Shown piece by piece: positions 12,501 to 15,001 of a stretch of 15,001 nt of DNA; within the stretch, counting starts at the first letter, position 1, and each line of letters starts with the position of its first letter. The position numbers and the translations under genes are program-made. Source of the stretch: JBBDMX01 sp038241095 (lineage in GTDB: Bacteria > Planctomycetota > Phycisphaerae > Phycisphaerales > Phycisphaeraceae); NCBI GenBank assembly GCA_038241095.1, contig JBBRGB010000064.1, positions 1-15,001 of the forward strand, in the 5' to 3' direction. The notes under the pieces were generated by a model, which saw only the letters and a program-made list of their open reading frames with translations, did no database searches and was not told the DNA's origin.

Positions 12501-15001
12501 ATGCCGGCGAGCAATCATTTCTCTGTCGATGAGCGGGATCGGGCACTGGTGCCGCGACCTGATGAGCCGAGTTTGCTGACCGTCCGAGCGCAAGCGGCGA
12601 CGGGCGGTGACCAAGGGCCTGGGGCCGTGGTGCGGCTGCGTCGTGCTTTGCGGCAGCGGATGGGCCGGGTCATCGTGGTGGTGCTTGTCGCAATGGTGGC
12701 CGGAGCGTTGATCGGCTGGTACGGATTCGCCCCAATTTACAGTGGTTACGCGACTTTGACCGTGCGGCCGGGCAGCGCCCCACTGTCGCTTCCGGGCAGT
12801 GCCGTTGATGCCGCCGAACTCGGCGCGCAAAACAGAATGGCCTTGGATCGCGGGGCAGATGACGAGTTGATGATCTTGAGCCGGCCGGTGGTGGTGGATG
12901 GTGCGTTGGCGGCACTGCGTGCCCGCGAGTTGGGTTATCGGGACGCCGTCGAGGTCAGCGCCGATGTTCGCCGGGGCTTGCGCATCGGTCGCCTGTTGGG
13001 GAACACGGCCAGCAATCGGATGCCCATCGATGGGGTGATTTATCTGAGCATGGAAAGCCGGCATCGAGACGCGCCGCACGCCGTCATCCAAGCGGTGCTG
13101 GCCTCTTACGCCCGTTTCCGCGATGGTGAAGTTCGCCGACTGGCGGTGGATCGCTTGGCGCAGGCCCAGGCTGCGGCCGAGGAAGCGCGTCTGAGCTTGG
13201 ACAAAACCCAGGCCCAGCTTGACGCCATCCAAGCGGGCGTTTCGCCCCTGACCATCGAGCAGGCGCATGATTCAGCCTTGAACGAATACCGTCAATGGTT
13301 GGAGTTGCTGCGGCAAACGCAGACGGCCGTGGTTCGCTTTGAAGAACGGTTGACCGGTGACGCCCCGCGCGATCCCCAGACCGAGCGTGTCCGACTGGCG
13401 GCGGCGGATCCGCGCTTCACCGAGTTGCTCAATCAGCAGGCCGAGGCCCAACGCGAACTAGCGGCCCTGACCCAACGCATGGGGCCAAACGCCCCCGCCT
13501 TGGCGCGGCAACGCTCGCAGGTCGCGTGGCTTGACCAACAGATCTCGGATTACGTTCGACGAAACGCCCCGGCGCAAAGCCTTTCCACGCTCCCGCCCCT
13601 GCAAAGCGATGAGCCGCCGCCGCTGACCCTGGCGGATGTGCAACAGCGTGAGCAAAGGTTGCAGACCTTGGTGCAAAGCGCACGGTTGCGGGCCGATGAT
13701 TTACGCCGACAGGCCCAGCAGGCGGCCTTGCTCCGCGAGGACGCCCAAAGCCTTCGCCGCCAAACGACTGAAGCCCAGGCGGAAGTCACGCGACTCAGTG
13801 GCGAACAAACCCACAGTGGCCAAACCGCGGGGGCGAAGATCACCGTGGGCGAAGTCCAACCCACGGAAACGCGAGACCCTCGACCTGCAATGGCACTTGC
13901 GCTGGCGGTGCTGGGAGCCTTGGCCGGGCTGGGCGTCATGGCCTTGATCGCCCACAACGACCACCGCATCTTCCGCGCCGATGAGGCTGTGTCGGCTGAT
14001 GCCTCCATGCCGCTGCTGGGCAGTGTGCCGGAGTTGCATCCGCGTGATCCCGACAATGACGACCCGGAGTTGACGGCCTTGGCGATCCATGAAATTCGCG
14101 CCATGATTCAGGTGGCCTCGCGCGGTGGGGCCGGGGGAGCAAAAGCGTTTGCCATTACCAGCCCCTCCAAGGGCGCGGGCAAGACCAGTCTCACCGTCGG
14201 CTTGGCGTCGTCGCTGGCGATGGCCCAGAGCCGCACGCTGCTGGTGGATTGCGATCTGACCAACCGTACCTTGAGCGCCGATTACCCCGTCCGACCTGCC
14301 GCCGACAACGCTTCCGGCAAATCTTCGTCCACCTTCCTTCGTGCCGAAAACGCCGAGGTGGAAGCCCCCGCTCCCGAACAGCGGCTCGACTCGGTGATGC
14401 TCGAAATGGGCTACCTCGATGCCCACGACGCCCAGCTTTTCACCGCCCAGGGTGTCGATGACATCGGCTTGATCGGCTTCATGGCAGGCGAGTCGCTGGA
14501 GCGCTGCCTCATCCGCACCACCGTGCCGGGGCTTTCGGTATTGCCCGCCTTGGGTGCCAAGCGGCAACACATCGGCCGCATGTCGTGCAGGCTCATTCGC
14601 CGACTCATCGACGAAGCGGCACACGACTTCGACATCATCCTCTTTGACACCGGGCCGATCCCCGGCAGCGTCGAGGCCCTGCTGGCGGCCAGCGAAGTCG
14701 ATGGCGTGGTGGTCGTCGTGCCCCGCGGCGAGACGCAGGAGCGCTTCAACCGCGCCATGTCGTTCCTCAAACTCGTGGGCGCCCGCGTGTTGGGCACGGT
14801 CTTCAACAAAGCCACGCTGGCGGATTTGAGTGCCGTGGCGCAGCATGGGGCGCGGCTAAGCAAACGCAAGGATGGCTCGCGGCAATCCAGCGGTGGCTTG
14901 CGTCAACTGCCGGGCGGCACGACGGCAAGCCGTGGCGGACAGCATCGCGGATCAGGCATCCTGGCCGCGGCGGTGGAGGCCCAGGCCAAGCCCGGCGAAG
15001 G
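12501..15001 (+). CDS. Wzz chain-length determinant fused to BY-kinase-like ATPase (partial, runs off right edge)
   Basis: An open frame of 833 codons continues past the window. Proteins of this type sit in the inner membrane and control export and chain length of exopolysaccharide or capsule. Residues 57-76 are the first membrane helix, followed by the Wzz-like YSGYATLTV. Residues about 210-460 are Gln/Ala/Arg-rich and likely coiled coil, and 464-485 are the second helix. The cytoplasmic ATPase has HEIRAMI before Walker A (SPSKGAGKTS, K561), Walker A' LLVDCDL (D583, D585) and Walker B IILFDTG (D716). VPGLSVLPA and the VVVVVPRGETQ strand match CpsD/CapB kinases. The stretch between Walker A' and B is about 50 residues longer than usual. 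The tail seen so far is Gly/Ser/Arg-rich with no tyrosine cluster, though the true C-terminus is outside the window. GGGAG five bases before the ATG at 12501 supports the start. Kinase activity is not certain. Confidence 0.9.
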   Translation, partial: MPASNHFSVDERDRALVPRPDEPSLLTVRAQAATGGDQGPGAVVRLRRALRQRMGRVIVVVLVAMVAGALIGWYGFAPIYSGYATLTVRPGSAPLSLPGSAVDAAELGAQNRMALDRGADDELMILSRPVVVDGALAALRARELGYRDAVEVSADVRRGLRIGRLLGNTASNRMPIDGVIYLSMESRHRDAPHAVIQAVLASYARFRDGEVRRLAVDRLAQAQAAAEEARLSLDKTQAQLDAIQAGVSPLTIEQAHDSALNEYRQWLELLRQTQTAVVRFEERLTGDAPRDPQTERVRLAAADPRFTELLNQQAEAQRELAALTQRMGPNAPALARQRSQVAWLDQQISDYVRRNAPAQSLSTLPPLQSDEPPPLTLADVQQREQRLQTLVQSARLRADDLRRQAQQAALLREDAQSLRRQTTEAQAEVTRLSGEQTHSGQTAGAKITVGEVQPTETRDPRPAMALALAVLGALAGLGVMALIAHNDHRIFRADEAVSADASMPLLGSVPELHPRDPDNDDPELTALAIHEIRAMIQVASRGGAGGAKAFAITSPSKGAGKTSLTVGLASSLAMAQSRTLLVDCDLTNRTLSADYPVRPAADNASGKSSSTFLRAENAEVEAPAPEQRLDSVMLEMGYLDAHDAQLFTAQGVDDIGLIGFMAGESLERCLIRTTVPGLSVLPALGAKRQHIGRMSCRLIRRLIDEAAHDFDIILFDTGPIPGSVEALLAASEVDGVVVVVPRGETQERFNRAMSFLKLVGARVLGTVFNKATLADLSAVAQHGARLSKRKDGSRQSSGGLRQLPGGTTASRGGQHRGSGILAAAVEAQAKPGE

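Noticed and set aside
12432..13268. Minus-strand open frame of 278 codons
   Set aside because: It overlaps the Wzz N-terminal membrane helix and coiled-coil region on the opposite strand, and its product shows no motif.
13701..14846. Minus-strand open frame of 381 codons
   Set aside because: It is antisense to the Wzz/BY-kinase gene, where Walker A, A' and B are all visible on the plus strand.
1..15001. CRISPR arrays, tRNA or rRNA genes, insertion sequences
   Set aside because: I saw no regularly spaced direct repeats, no cloverleaf or conserved rRNA segment, and no transposase-like protein. The repeats present are short palindromes. Without a covariance-model search, a small ncRNA could be missed.

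Overview
The window looks like a chromosomal segment of a high-GC member of the Planctomycetota, possibly the class Phycisphaerae. This rests on a DUF4190/pseudopilin-like membrane protein, a sulfatase beside a clan-A-like glycoside hydrolase, a divergent sigma-70 factor, and intergenic spaces filled with palindromic REP-like elements. Assignment to class level is inference. I saw no rRNA, tRNA, CRISPR array, transposase or phage gene.

Left part (1-4410). A long minus-strand frame runs from 2389 off the left edge. It is an AddB-like PD-(D/E)XK nuclease/inactivated helicase for double-strand break repair. It diverges from a plus-strand two-helix membrane protein (2652-3569) whose soluble part resembles planctomycete pseudopilin-like (H-X9-DG) domains. 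This gene converges on a minus-strand Mn-type superoxide dismutase (3784-4410). The convergent gap holds twin hairpins and a likely sod terminator. The sod leader carries one inverted-repeat arm that can pair with either of two identical 10-base partners, one of which contains the start codon.

Middle part (4411-7759). A doubtful 73-residue basic ORF precedes a sigma-70-family factor that lacks the usual region 2.3 tryptophans and most of region 3. A strong terminator follows, then a palindrome, a G-quadruplex-like G-run block and a near-consensus promoter. These lead into folC, which has an unusual lysine-rich, acid-free N-terminal tail of about 90 residues.

Right part (7765-15001), all on the plus strand. 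It holds a NeuD/PglD-like hexapeptide acyltransferase whose start codon lies inside a 24-bp inverted repeat. Next come a sulfatase and a large GH-A-like glycoside hydrolase, both without recognisable signal peptides. After a terminator comes a Wzz/BY-kinase-type exopolysaccharide chain-length/ATPase protein that runs off the right edge. Together these suggest acylated or sulfated polysaccharide processing beside exopolysaccharide assembly. The shared pathway is inference from proximity.

Two of the largest genes, at the left and right edges, are open at the window boundary, so their ends are not seen.
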